Positions 35,816 through 47,250 of a stretch of 64,000 bases of DNA are shown one piece after another. A model generated the notes under the pieces. The model did not search any database, was not told the DNA's origin, and saw nothing but the letters and a program-made list of their open reading frames with translations. Positions within the stretch are counted from its first letter, which is position 1. Every line of letters starts with the position of its first letter. Source of the DNA: Cynocephalus volans (taxonomy: Eukaryota; Chordata; Mammalia; Dermoptera; Cynocephalidae); NCBI RefSeq assembly GCF_027409185.1, contig NC_084475.1:15954130-16018129 (forward strand). Reading direction: 5' to 3'. The position numbers and the translations under genes were made by a program.

Positions 35816-36059
35816 CTCCTCTACCCTTCTTCAAAGTGACCCTCACTGCGCCCTTCAGGGCTACCTTTGTCCTCCTTCACTTCCTCTCTGTCTCCTTGCT
35901 TAGGGACTGTCTTATTTCCCCATGAAAATGCAGCCTTTGCTTTTCATCTCATTTTCCAGATCAGTTTTGTGGACTGATGGCTAACTCTTTCCAGAAAAAA
36001 TCTCTTCACTAAAGAGATCTTTGGCTCATTTGTTTTCCTGGAGTAGAACAAGCCCACAT

Positions 36060-36205
36060 TTTTTTTTTTTTTTTTTGTCTTTTTCGTGACCGGCACTCAG
36101 CCAGTGAGTGCACTGGCCATTCCTATATAGGATCCGAACTCGCGGCGGGAGCGTCGCTGCGTTCCTAGCGCCGCACTCTCCCGAGTGCGCCACGGGATCG
36201 GCCCC
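36060..36205 (-). repeat. CYN-type SINE, GC-rich subfamily
   Basis: Target word caagcccacatttt on both sides; head cgccacgggatcggcccc. Confidence 0.9.
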
Positions 36206-36729
36206 AAGCCCACATTTTAAAAGAAATCTCCTCAATGGTCATTCAAAGGACTTTTGACTACAGGCTAATTGTAGAATGAGGCAGTCTCAGGGAACCACAG
36301 ATTACCAGAACTGAAAAGATTCATGGAGATCATTTAGTCTGACTGGGGCCCAGAGGATGTGCCCGAGATTGGAGGCCAAGCTGAGATGAGATTAGTGGCA
36401 GGTACCAGTTTTCCTGGGATTATACCCTGGTTCTAGTTTTTGCATATTTGAAATCTGGTCATTTCATTTTAAATTAAAAGTATTTAGCAAATCATGTCAC
36501 ATGAAAAGAGAAACCAGAAAATAACAGTTCCCGTTAGCTTGGGGAAGTGAATCTTTCTGTGACCTCACAACACTTACCCTAAACAGACCTATTAAAAGCT
36601 CCTTTGGACTTCCCCTGCCTCCTTGGAAGGAGTAAATACCTCCTTGGCCTCGACTGAATATAGCTGGTATATAATAGCAGCCTGAGCCGATGCTTCTGAG
36701 GTAAATGAGTCTCTTACCGTCTGGATGAG

Positions 36730-36850
36730 GTGGTCAGCTATCTGTAAGAGGCCTGAGAGTCAGAAAGCAACTTGCTGTATATCTTTGGCAAATCACTTTC
36801 CTTCTCTGGGTTGCAGTTTCTCTGTCTATACAGATGAAGGGTTGGACTAC
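36730..36850 (+). repeat. MIR SINE
   Basis: ctttggcaaatcactttcct and gttgcagtttctctgtctat with the following atgaagggttggactac match the MIR core to tail. Confidence 0.6.
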
Positions 36851-37189
36851 AGGGTGTCCAAGCATTGCTGCCTCTGTACCTCCACGGGTCTAAAAATAAA
36901 TCTGCATTTCTAGTAAGCATCCCAAGCAGTTCTTAACTTCAGCTGATATAGGAATCATCTGGGATGCTTATTTTAAAATGCAAAGTACCTCCTAACTAGG
37001 GACACTCATCCTGATCAAGCAGGTCTGGGATGGGACCTGGGAATAAGCATTTTGGTTGGTGGCCCACCCTTGGAGAGACACTGAATTGAAGATACACATG
37101 CCAGCGGATCATCTATGCTCCCCTTGTTTCTTTCTACTTTCTCATGATCAGGATGAGATGAGGGCCTCTGTTTTCCGGGTTTTTTTTGT

Positions 37190-37370
37190 TTGTTTTTTTA
37201 ATTCACCAAATATTTATTGAGGGTCCGTTTTGGCCAGACAATTTTAGACGAGATCGGGCGCGTTCAGGGTGGTATGGCCGTAGACTGGCCAGACAATTTT
37301 AAATGCTGGAGATACAGCAGTGAACAAATCAGAATTCCTGCCCTCTTGGAAATGACTTTCTTTCATTTAG
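37190..37370 (-). repeat. Probable L2 3' end, split by a 5S rRNA fragment
   Basis: tcaccaaatatttattgagg, then ctggagatacagcagtgaac and gaattcctgccctcttggaa match the reversed L2 3' end as remembered. The 5S piece lies at 37246-37285. Confidence 0.6.
37246..37285 (-). rRNA. 5S rRNA 5'-end retrocopy fragment (about 40 nt)
   Basis: The minus strand reads gtctacggccataccaccct then gaacgcgcccgatctcgtct, nucleotides 1-40 of 5S rRNA without a mismatch. The remaining 80 nt are absent and there is no A-tail. A perfect 16-bp duplication tggccagacaatttta lies at 37231-37246 and 37286-37301. Not a functional gene: the internal promoter C box is missing. Confidence 0.9.
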
Positions 37371-37580
37371 CAATATGCACCTAAGGTTCCCCCATGTCTT
37401 TTTGTGGTGTGATAGCGCACTTCTTTTTGGCACTGAATAACATCCCAGTGTGTGTATGTACCCACATGGTGTGTTTATCCATTCACCTACTGAAAGACGT
37501 CTTGGTTGCTTTCCAGTTTTAGCATTTATGAATGAAGTTGCTATAAATCTTCATGTGCTCGTTTTTGTATGGATGTAAGT
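37370..37580 (-). repeat. LINE-1 3' region fragment, antisense
   Basis: gcgcacttctttttggcac, gtgtttatccattcacctac and ggttgctttccagttttagc are diverged reversed L1 words. Confidence 0.55.
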
Positions 37581-38803
37581 TTCCATCATTTAATTTTATT
37601 ATTTATTTTATTTTAACTTTAGGTCTATAAGTCTCAGAAAACTATGAAAAAGCCAACCACAGTTGGAGGATATGGAGGAAGTTCTGACAGGCAGCAGTGA
37701 CCAAAGATAGGGGCACTGCTGAGATAGTTCCTTTTTTTGTCCTTTCAGATTCACTCAGCAAATGATTTAAATCAGTAAACTAACCAAGAAAAAAAGAAAA
37801 GAAAGAAAGAGGATCCACTGTCCAGTGACTTTCAAGAGCTGATTTATTGTGCATTTCAACCTTCTTCTGTTGCTCTTCTCAGCAGAACCCAAGGTCAAGA
37901 GGCTCCAGCTAGTGTTATCGTTGGCCCGATCAGGAAGGGTTTCCAAGTCTACTGGAGGGTCTGAAGACTTGGAGCCTTCTAGTTTTTGGCATTTACTTCT
38001 GTCTGACCAGATTATCAACCTTTGCAGGTGACAACACCTCACCCATCACCCATTTCTGGGCTTCCCCAACAAGGTATTTTCTGCTGCGTGTGGGAAGCCC
38101 GTCTTCACCCTGCCACCAACGCACAGAGGAAGAGGGTGGGGGTGGCCCCGCCACGGAGGCGGAGGTGTCTGTGTGTGGCAGGAGGATTGACGTGTCTCGT
38201 GTCAACCACAGACCTTATCTTTTTCCCCCACGACTTCTGGCATCTGACTCAGGAATGACTACTTCTGGAAGTCCCAAATCTAAGAAGCAGGCTGTCAAGA
38301 AAACGGGCCTGGAGATTCCTCAAACCCACAGCAAGTCAGCGTGGTCATCATATTATTACTCCCAAGACAGTGAGGGGTTTTCTCCTGAACAGGGATTTTC
38401 TTCTCTCCTGCTTTAACTGGCACCCCTCCCCCATCAGTTTCTGAGGCCCCTCTCAAAGGCCACCTTCTGGGGTGTTGGGCCCTCCCCAACTCTCCCTCTG
38501 GCGGGGCCGGCAGCCCCTGTCTCTGGCTTCCCAGCTCTCTGCACACACCTGGATTAGAGCGTTGATCCCTTGTGCTCCAGCAAACACGAATTATCTGGTT
38601 TCCCAGCAGCCTGGGAGCTCACAGGGCCTGGTAAAGATACTCCAGGAAAGTGTGTTAAATAAATGACTGAACAGACTGCCTCAAGTGAGCAGTTCAGCCT
38701 CCTTCCTAGGAACCCTTCACTTCGTATTTCAGGTGATGACTCTCAGGGTCAGTTTACTTAGATTTTGCCATCCATTTTTCCAATCTTAAAAAAAACCAGG
38801 GCT

Positions 38804-38843
38804 TGGCCGGCCCATGGCTCACTCGGGAGAGTGTGGTGCTGAG
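38804..38843 (+). repeat. Tailless 5' half of a CYN-type SINE
   Basis: Forty bases, tggccggcccatggctcact through gagtgtggtgctgag, then nothing more of the element and no tail. A perfect 16-bp duplication (eight A then ccagggct) flanks it at 38788-38803 and 38844-38859. Confidence 0.85.
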
Positions 38844-38857
38844 AAAAAAAACCAGGG

Positions 38858-38950
38858 CTGGCCCATTAGCTCAGTTGCTTACAGTGTGGCCTTGTTACAT
38901 CAGCCAGCCTTGTGACAGAGGCCGGCCTTCGCCCCCTCCCCCTGCCCAAA
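38858..38950 (+). repeat. CYN-type SINE, monomeric, rearranged
   Basis: ctggcccattagctcagttg to ccttgttacatcagccag, then a repeated ggccggcc piece and a short A-run. Confidence 0.65.
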
Positions 38951-39689
38951 AAACCACAAACTTGTTTTTATTTTAAGAGTAATTTGTCTCATTGTGGAGA
39001 ACTTGAAGAATAAAAAATTTTTTAAGTCACCCATAATCCCACCACCTAGAGCCAAATTGTGCTAACATCTTTGCATTCCCTCCTCAACTGTATTTACTAT
39101 GCCAGACACAGTGGGCTTTAGGCACACTAGCTGTTCCCCCATGTGCACCCCACCCCCCTTATACACACGCACACTGAGACCAAAGAGTACAAAAAGGGTA
39201 CAAACTTCTGTATGATGTTTTTCCCTGACATCGTTAAAAATTCTCATTAAGCAAAAAACAAACAAAAATTGATGAGTAAATCCATACTCCGGATTTAATA
39301 ATTTGCCTTTTTAAAAATTAAAAGTATTGAAACAGTTAATTTTAAATATTAATTGGCATAGTGTTATTTTTTCAGAAGGCTATTCATTTTTATTAATTTG
39401 TTTTACTATAGAAGAAACAACTGCTAATTAAATTCTGGAACATACCAAAAAGGTCAAAATAATAAGAAAAGAGAATAAAATCACCCTTATTCTCATTACC
39501 CAATCACAACTCCTGTTACGATGTTGATTTATTTCCTGCCACCGTGCTTTTCCTAACTTGTGGTTTGTTTTCAGTGCAACTAAAATCACACTGTACGTAA
39601 AAGATTACGTATTTTTATTTAACATTCTATCACGAAGATGTTTCCATGTTTTTCAAGAACTATCATTTTTGATGATTGCATAATATCTT

Positions 39690-39880
39690 TCTAAACTCAT
39701 TTTTATTTCACATAACATAAAAATCACCATTTTAAAGTGTACAATTCAGTGGGGTTTTTTTAGTATATCCACAATCGTGCAACCATCACCACTATCCAAT
39801 TCCAGAACATTTCTTTGACCCCAAAAAGAAACCCCATACCCATTAATGGTCCCTCCCGTTGCCCCTTCCCGCCGCACGAC
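39690..39880 (-). repeat. LINE-1 3' region fragment, antisense
   Basis: ccattttaaagtgtacaatt, gtgcaaccatcaccactatc and ccaaaaagaaaccccatacc are typical reversed L1M words. Confidence 0.75.
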
Positions 39881-40253
39881 GGACTGCTACCCAGCAATAA
39901 AAAGGAGAGAACCACTGAAACACAACAGGGATGAGTCTCAGAAACGTTTTGCCGGATGACATCCAGCTCTCTTCACCTAACCCTTCTCAGAGCAGAACCA
40001 GACATCCAGTGCTCGGACTGAAAGAAGATAAAGTGACACGAGAAACCACAATGGAAGCCTGAACAGTACTGATCTTATAAGAGAAGATTAAGGGCAAACC
40101 CGCTCTGCACATCAGGCCCTCCAGCCTCAGCGGCCTTCACTCCCCTAGGAAGTCCCAGCCTTGGTCCTGTGGCCCTGCGGTCAGGCTGACTTCTGGAATT
40201 CAGAGTGCAGGAGCCTGTGTGCTTTCTATGTGTTGTTCATTTTTTTTGTCGTT

Positions 40254-40256
<3 letters not shown>

Positions 40257-40312
<56 letters not shown>
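40257..40312 (+). repeat. (CA)n microsatellite
   Basis: About 28 uninterrupted CA units; likely polymorphic. Confidence 0.98.
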
Positions 40313-40318
<6 letters not shown>

Positions 40319-40371
40319 TACTTCAAAAAGTTTGTGGAAAAATTGAGTTAGAAGATAATGTGAATCCTGGG
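40313..40371 (+). mobile_element. 5' half of a mariner-like MITE
   Basis: cgagggtacttcaaaaagtt then tgtggaaaaattgagttag matches the left end of the element at 54047-54132. It is cut off by the SINE at 40372. Confidence 0.6.
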
Positions 40372-40540
40372 ACCAGCCCGTGGCTCACTCACGAGAGTGC
40401 GGTGCTGATAACACCAAGGCCACGGGTTTGGATCCTTATATAGGGATGGCCGGTTACCTCACTTGGGAGAGCGTGGTGCTGACAACACCAAGTCAAGGGT
40501 TAAGATCCCCTTACGGGTCATCTTTAAAAAGAAAAAAAAA
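40372..40540 (+). repeat. CYN-type SINE, dimeric
   Basis: gaccagcccgtggctcactc to acgggtcatctttaaaaaga; the second half lacks part of the usual ggctgag segment. Confidence 0.85.
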
Positions 40541-40544
40541 GAAC

Positions 40545-40965
40545 TTCATTATGGCTCAATCATATTCCATTGTATGGAATAGCATATTTTGTTTATACGT
40601 TCACTTGTTGAAGGACACTGGGTTGTTTCCACCTTTTTGCTGTTGTGGATGACGTGCAATGAACATTGACATACAAGCATCTGTTTGAGTCCCTATTTTT
40701 TTTTTATTTAAAATTTTTAAATTTTTAAATTTTTTGGCAGATGGCCAGTATGGGGATTCGAATGAGTCCCTGTTTTCAATTCTTTCTAGTATGTGCCTAG
40801 CAGTGGAATTGTTTGGCTTGTACGGTAATTCTATGGTTAGCATTTTGAGGAGCCACCAAATTGGTTTCCACAGTGGCCACCCCATTTCACATTGCCACCA
40901 GCAGTGCACGAGGGTTCCAATTTCTTATTGTTTGGATGCCCATGTACTTTTGCATGTATCATTTT
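40545..40965 (-). repeat. LINE-1 3' region fragment, antisense
   Basis: catattccattgtatggaat, ggttgtttccacctttttgc, gtgcctagcagtggaattgt and cattgccaccagcagtgcac in reversed L1 order. A SINE end fragment at about 40727-40760 sits between gagtccct repeats. Confidence 0.75.
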
Positions 40966-41203
40966 CCCTTTCCCCGTGCCTTAGCTCTAGAGTCACCCTC
41001 TTTCTGAAGCCCCTCCTGACCCCTTCCTAGTCTGTGGTCCCCTGCGTTCACCTTGCCCTGCCCCTGTCCTGGGTTAGATCCCTGCTCAGGATCCACCACA
41101 GTATCTCTAGCTCCTTGAGACTCAGGGTTTGGTAACCTTCTCATTCATCTTTCTGTCTCCAGCACCTGGTGCGGACCTATGTTCACAATGCTCAGTAGAG
41201 GGC

Positions 41204-41304
41204 TTGCTGGTTAGCTCAGTCCGTTAGAGCACAGCCTTGTAACACCAAGGTCATAGGTTTGGATCCCTGTACTGCCCAGCTACCAAAAAAAAAAAAAAAA
41301 AAAT
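41204..41304 (+). repeat. CYN-type SINE, monomeric
   Basis: Flanked by atgctcagtag; body gcttgctggttagctcagtc to cagctaccaaaaaa. Confidence 0.9.
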
Positions 41305-41669
41305 GCTCAGTAGACACTGTGGAGTGCAGGGATGGGTGACAGTCCCTAGCATGGCTCAGAGTGAAATGATTTTTCTCTTCTGCACTGCCTCTGTCCCGTG
41401 AGGGTATTTATAGACAGGGAAACATGGGAGTCGAGAACTACGTACATCGGAGAGTTGAATAGAGAAAGACTGTGGGGACATCTTCGAATGTCTTCTTTCT
41501 TTGCTTACCTTTGGGGTGGGATACGCCTGCCTGAGAGGTTCCTTGGATTCTGGAGAAAAAGAGATGTCTGGGGGTACATTGGCGGCTTCGTAGACAGGCG
41601 TGAACAAAGCGGTATCAGGATTAGTTTCAGCTGCAGGAAAGTAACAGAGTCCCACAATAATACTGGGTT

Positions 41670-41760
41670 TGTTGTTGTTGGCTGGCTGGTACGGGGATCC
41701 AAGCCCTTGACCTTGGTGTTATAACTTCACTCTAACCAACTGAGCTACCTGGCCAGCCCC
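41670..41760 (-). repeat. CYN-type SINE, monomeric
   Basis: ttgttggctggctggtacgg to aactgagctacctggccagc. Confidence 0.85.
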
Positions 41761-42179
41761 TAACAATGGTTTAAATTCATCAAAGTCTGGAGTAAGCTGT
41801 CCAGGGCTGGTTTGACAGCTGTCTCCATAAACTTCCCAGGAGCACAGACCCCTTCCAGATCACCATGCCACCATCCCTCGGGTACGGCCCTCATTGTCCG
41901 ACCCAAGCCAGCAGCTGGAGTTCCAGATACTACATGGGTAGTGAAGCAACAGAACGGAGGAAGGATTGAAGGAGAAAGGGGATCCAGAGCCACCACAGGA
42001 GACTTACGCTTGGATCCTATTGGCCAGAACTTTGTTGCTTGGCCACACCTAAATGTGTGTCTGGAACAGGTGGTCTTTATTCTGGGCGGTCATATACAAG
42101 CTAAAACTTGGGCATTCTCCTACTGTGGAAGAGGAGAGGGGGAAACGGGAGGCCGCTAGCATCTCTGCCACAGACAGAC

Positions 42180-42370
42180 AGAGGAAGAGAAACATGTACT
42201 GAGCAAGTACTTTGCCTCTGGCATTGGGCTTGGTATTTTATATATTAGTCACTTCTCCCCAAAATTCTAGGAGCAGACATTGCATTCCATAGTACTAAAG
42301 AGGAAACAATCTCAGAAGTATTGGGTAACTCCCTCAAGTTTACACAACTAGTAGCAGCCAGAGCTAGGAC
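42180..42370 (-). repeat. MIR SINE, antisense
   Basis: actgagcaagtactttgcct, tatattagtcacttctcccc and gtttacacaactagtagcag match the reversed MIR order. Confidence 0.6.
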
Positions 42371-42395
42371 TAAAAATACAGGTCTATGGGACTTT

Positions 42396-42805
42396 GTTAT
42401 GGACTGAATGTTCTTGTTCCCCTAAATTCCCATGTTAAAGCCCAAACCCCAGTAGGATAGTATTAGGAAGTGGGGCCTTTGGGAGGTGACTAGGTTTACG
42501 TGAGGTCATGAGGGTATAGACCTCATAATGGGATTAGTGCCCTTATGAGAAGAGGAAGAAAGCAAAGTACATGCACATGGGCTCTCTCACGCATGCCCTG
42601 TCTCTCTCTCTGCCATATGAGGACACAAGAAGGTGGCTTTCTGCAGGCCAAAAAGCAGGCCTTCACCAAGAACCAAACCTGCTGGCACCCTGACCTTGTA
42701 CTTCTCAGTCTCCAGAATTTTGATACATAAATGTCTGTTGTTTAAGCCACCCAGTCCATGGTCTTTCATCATAGCAGCCAGAGCTGACTGAGACAGACTT
42801 CAAAG
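42396..42805 (+). mobile_element. MaLR-type (ERVL-MaLR) solo LTR
   Basis: The block starts ttatggactgaatgttcttg, passes gtggggcctttgggaggtga and gggattagtgcccttatgag, and ends ttgtttaagccacccagtcc then agagctgactgagacag. This is the standard layout of MST/MLT-like LTRs. About 400 bp, solo. Confidence 0.75.
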
Positions 42806-44100
42806 CTTTTCCCATGACATCAGGCTGCCTTGGGAAGTCTAAGAGTAAAGGGTGGAAGAGGGGGAGGAACTTCAGCCATCTTTCTCTTATGTTTGGACCA
42901 GCCCACAGGTTAGGAAAGGAAGCAGGGGCTGGAGGAAAAGCAACTAGGTAATGTTTTTTACTATGCATTTGCCACCTTATCTTCAACTTTTAGGGTGAGG
43001 GGTGCATATGGGGAGCAGGAAGACAGTGTTCTCCCTGGTGTGGTCTTCCCCAGTGCTGAAAATGGCAGCAGCACAAGGGAGAAGTGAGATGAGAGCTTGG
43101 GCAAGGCCCTCATTTACTGTCCCTGGGCTCTATTTCCCCATCGGTCCTACAGAAGGAGGAGGCTGGGCTAGAGTGGGGTTCCTTCCACACTGGAATCCCT
43201 TAAAGAGCTTTGAATAGATTTTCCTCCTCACATGTGTATTTCCTATTTTCCCTCTTCCATGAGGTTCTAGAACCAGCTATTATAGCCAACAATGTTTCTT
43301 TTTATCTTTTTATTCATATTTTGTATTTAGTGTGTGGATCAAATGTGGATGGGTCCACCTTGACCCAAAGCTGCATTTAGGGCCCCAGAAGCTTTCTTGG
43401 TTGGCTGTCCTTGTTTGCTCTGGATTCCAGCCTTCTGCTGTCGGCCCCACTGGCCTCAGTCACAAAAACTCTGTTCACTTAGCCAAGACTGTTCCAGCTA
43501 AGGGGAAGGAAGGCCTTGCTGGCCTCTTTGTCTTCAGCCTTTGCCAGACCCCTACCTCCTTCTTCCATACATTGCCCAAAACAGCCCTGTCTATACATCG
43601 CACAGCCCGGGAGGCCCCATGTTTTCTCCTCACCCATCTGTCCTTTGGGTTCTGCAGCTGGGTGGAAGAGGTCTTCTCCCTGCAGCTTATCTTTTTCAGG
43701 CTACAAAGGTGTTTGAAAGAGCAACTTTATGGTCAGAAAGCATTTGAAAAAGGACTTATATCCCTTACTCAGAGCAAAATGTTTTGAACTTTCTTCTGTT
43801 CAGAGAAGATTTTTGAACAGATTTAAACAGATCTCATTACAGGAGTGTTTAAGCATCTCGTCTAAGACTGTGCTGCCGTCTCTCAGCCTCGGTCGCTTGC
43901 TCATTTAACTGACTTTGGTCTGCACCATTCCAGTACACAGGGAGCTACGAGCAGCGGAAGAATCTTCTTGGAGCTCACCTAGCAGTGGGGCTCCAACAGA
44001 ACAGTGAGACACGATTCGTCTGTATGAGATCGACTACCGAACCACTGCAAACAGTCAGATAATTCAGTAGGAAAAGGTCGACATTTGTACAGAAAAATCA
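42806..44100. other. Intergenic, no recognised gene
   Basis: Mostly unique sequence. A 151-codon plus-strand frame at 43332-43787 looks like a chance opening: no recognisable domain, and no splice or promoter context. Confidence 0.5.
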
Positions 44101-44149
44101 ATACCTTCTCATATACAAACAACCACCAGTCAGAAGATGTGATGGGAGA

Positions 44150-44720
44150 GAAGCTCTGATTTAAAATATCAACAAAGCAGATAAAATACCTGGGAACAAC
44201 CATCACAAGAAACGTGCAAAACCTCTATGAGGAAAACTGGAACATTCTCAGAGGACATGCAACTGGACAGACATGCCGCGTTCTTGGATGGGGAGACTCA
44301 ACATCATAAAAACGTCAATTCTTCTTAAGGTAGTTTATAAATTTAATGTGATCCAAATAAAAACACCAAGAGGCTTTTATTTCTGGAACGAGACAAACCA
44401 ATTCCGAAGTTTACATTGAAAACATAAACAAGCAAGAAGAGCCAGGAAAACCCTGAGAAGGACGAGTGATGGAGGGAGGGTGGCCCGATCTGATACAAAA
44501 CCGGCTGCAAGGCCTCGGGAGTGAGCGCAGAGGGCAGGGCTCTGGCCCAGGAACAGACGGAGCAACAGAGTCCAGAAACAGGACTGCAACCTAGGGAGAC
44601 TCGGGGCATAGAATGCACCTGCCCAAGTCAGAGCTGACACGGACCTTTAATAAATGCCATGGGGACAACTGTGTAGCCACCTGGAAAAAAGAGAGCTGGA
44701 TCCGTATCTCACCCCATTCA
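44150..44720 (+). repeat. LINE-1 ORF2 3' fragment
   Basis: ataaaatacctgggaacaac, gcaaaacctctatgaggaaa and gatccaaataaaaacaccaa are the sense L1 ORF2 C-terminal region, with frame breaks. Confidence 0.7.
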
Positions 44721-45282
44721 CCAGGCCAGCCTTTGAATAGATCAAAGATTGAAGTATAGAAAATGAAAATACGGATGAATTCTTTTACCCTCAGTAAGAA
44801 AGAGTCGTGGATAAGCACAGCTGACCAGGAGTCAGCTAAACTCAGAGTGACCAGCCAGGTGGGAGCTGGCATTGACTAACCCACCTCTGCTAGTTACACA
44901 TCATCCTGCATAATCTTTTTTTTTTTGCACAGCTGGCCGTATCCTGTGTAATCTTATCAAGCATATTTGATTTCTTTTATCAACCTAAATTTCTTGATCT
45001 GAGGCTTAGAAAAGTAGCTTGTTAAGGTTACCGACTCCCTTACTCCAAAAGCATAGGAGGCAGCCTGTCCGAGGCCACCCTAGAGTCTGGGGTACTAACC
45101 ATTACTCCCCTGCTCCTGGCTATAGATGATTGACCACCAGCAGCAACGTAGTTATTGATGCATGGCAGTGGGCCTGGGGAAGGCAGGAGGGTGGCAGGAC
45201 ACAGGACACAGGGCAGGTTAAGGAGCTTCCAGCTTTCAGGGAACAGCTCCTCAGTTGGGCAGTCTAAAGACACACGAAATGG

Positions 45283-45462
45283 GGTCGGCCCGTGGCTCAC
45301 TCGGGAGAGTGCGGTGCTGATAACACCAAGGCCATGGGTTCAGATCCTATATAGGGATGGCTGGTTCGCTCACTGGCTGAGCGTGGTGCTGACAACACCA
45401 AGTCAAGGGTTAAGATCCCCTTACCAGTCATCTTTATAAAAATAAATAAATAAATAAAGACA
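45283..45462 (+). repeat. CYN-type SINE, dimeric
   Basis: Flanked by agacacacgaaatgg; tail (AAAT)n. Confidence 0.92.
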
Positions 45463-45891
45463 CACGAAATGGAGGAAGGGCAGGCTGTGGGGGCTTTGAG
45501 ACTGCAGGGCAGCAAGAGTCCAGTCGAAGCTGGTCAGGAAAGTGTTCTCAGGACCTGTGGGGTTTGTAGAGTCCATGCTCATGACAGGCTGGGGATTAAG
45601 TAGGCAAGCAGAGAGGAGGGGGCTGAGAGTTAGTTACAAAGGACATTGGCTGGGGGCAGAGGTGGCAAGAGAGACATTTGCCTAGGATCTGAGAAAAACG
45701 TAAATGCTGACTAAAGCCAAGGACTCAAGAAGGGACTTGGTGGGCCAGAGTTAGAGAATCGGACCAGGTGTAAGCCATAAAAGTTCTTGAATGCCAAGGT
45801 CATAATCAGCTCCTGTTGCATTGCAAAACACCTATGCACAAAGTCACACTGAATTCTCAGACTAACCTGCGACATTATCATCAGTTTGATG

Positions 45892-45966
45892 TTTTTTTGG
45901 CAGCTGGCCAGTAAGGGGATCCAAACCCTTGACCTTGATGTTACCAGCACCACACTCTCCCAAGTA
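45892..45966 (-). repeat. CYN-type SINE, partial
   Basis: ttttggcagctggccagtaa to ccacactctcccaagtaagg; a monomer joined to a dimer-type head. Confidence 0.75.
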
Positions 45967-46554
45967 AGGTGACTGGATTGCTGTGGGAAGAGACAGGATG
46001 GAGGGTGGAGACAGGGTGGAGGATGAGGGACCTGGATGTGGTGGCACAGGGGACATTTCATCCCATGGAGTCCCTGTGCTGCTGTTCCTGGTTTTCCTCC
46101 TGCCCCATGGGGCCCCTTGTCTTTTGCTGTATCCTCCTTTCCCCTTGCCTGGCCCTCAGGAGAGGGGAGAGTGTGAGGCGTCACCATGGTCATGGCTTCA
46201 GCACCATGACTTGCTGGTAGCCCCTGAATCTGGACCCCCTGCTCAGATCTGCCTCCTGAGCTCCAGAACACACCCTGCTGCCTCCTAGATGTTTGCCCCA
46301 AGCACCTCAAATTCAACCTGTCCAGCTCTTCTCCCTACCCCCACCGTACCCCTCCTCCTCCAGTATTCCCCATGTAAAAAAACAGCAGCCACCGCTGCCC
46401 TCATCGCTCAAGCAAGGATCCTAAGGGTCATTGTGACCCCTCCTTTCCCCTTCCCGCCCATGCCACTCCCCTCACCAGGACAACTGCAAAGTCTCTTACA
46501 TCTCATCCTTCCCCTGCTGTTCTAGCTGATTCGTGTCTACTCCTGTGCTTAAAA

Positions 46555-47250
46555 CCCCTCAGGATATGTCCACATAAAACCTTGTATACGAATGTTCATA
46601 GCAGCACTATTCATAATAACCAAAGACTGGAAACAGCCCACATGTCCATCAACTGATGAATGGATAAACCAAATGTGGTCTGTCCATACAATGGAATATT
46701 TGTTCCACCATAAAAGGAATAAAGGGGCCGGCCCGTGGCTCACTCGGGAGAGTGCGGTGCTGATAACACCAAGGCCACGGGTTCGGATCCCATATAGGGA
46801 TGGCTGGTTCGCTCACTGGCTGAGCGTGGTGCTGACAACACCAAGTCAAGAGTTAAGATCCCCTTACCGGTCATCTTTAAAAAAATAAATAAATAAAATA
46901 AATAAATAATAAAAAGGAATAAAGTATAGACACATGCGTCCACGTGGACAAACCTTGAAAACATTACCCTAAGTGAAAGAAGCCAGACACATAAGGTCAC
47001 ACACTGTATGATTCCACTTATAGGAAATGTCCAGAACAGGTTAATTCACAGAGACAGAAAGTAGACTGGTGGTTGCTGGAGCTGGGAGGGCTTGGGGGAA
47101 AACGGGAAGTGACTGCTAATCAGTGCAAGATGACAATGTTCTAAAATTGATCGTGGTGATGACTGCATAACTGGTGATACCAAAAACCATTGAATGGTAC
47201 CCTTTAAACAGGTGATTTGTATGATATGTTAATTGTATCTCAAAAAAGCT
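46555..47250 (+). repeat. LINE-1 3' UTR, split by a SINE
   Basis: gcagcactattcataataac, caactgatgaatggataaac, gattccacttataggaaatg and ggtggttgctggagctggga are the sense L1M 3' UTR in order. The SINE at 46727-46912 interrupts it. Confidence 0.8.
46727..46912 (+). repeat. CYN-type SINE, dimeric
   Basis: Near-consensus dimer inserted in the L1 with the duplication aaaaggaataaag. Confidence 0.92.

Noticed and set aside
37246-37285. Functional 5S rRNA gene
   Set aside because: Only the first 40 nt are present; the internal control region and terminator are missing.
40257-40312. CRISPR-like or other ordered array
   Set aside because: Plain dinucleotide microsatellite in a mammalian genome.
45711-46316. 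201-codon minus-strand frame
   Set aside because: It runs through an antisense SINE and unique sequence; no domain.
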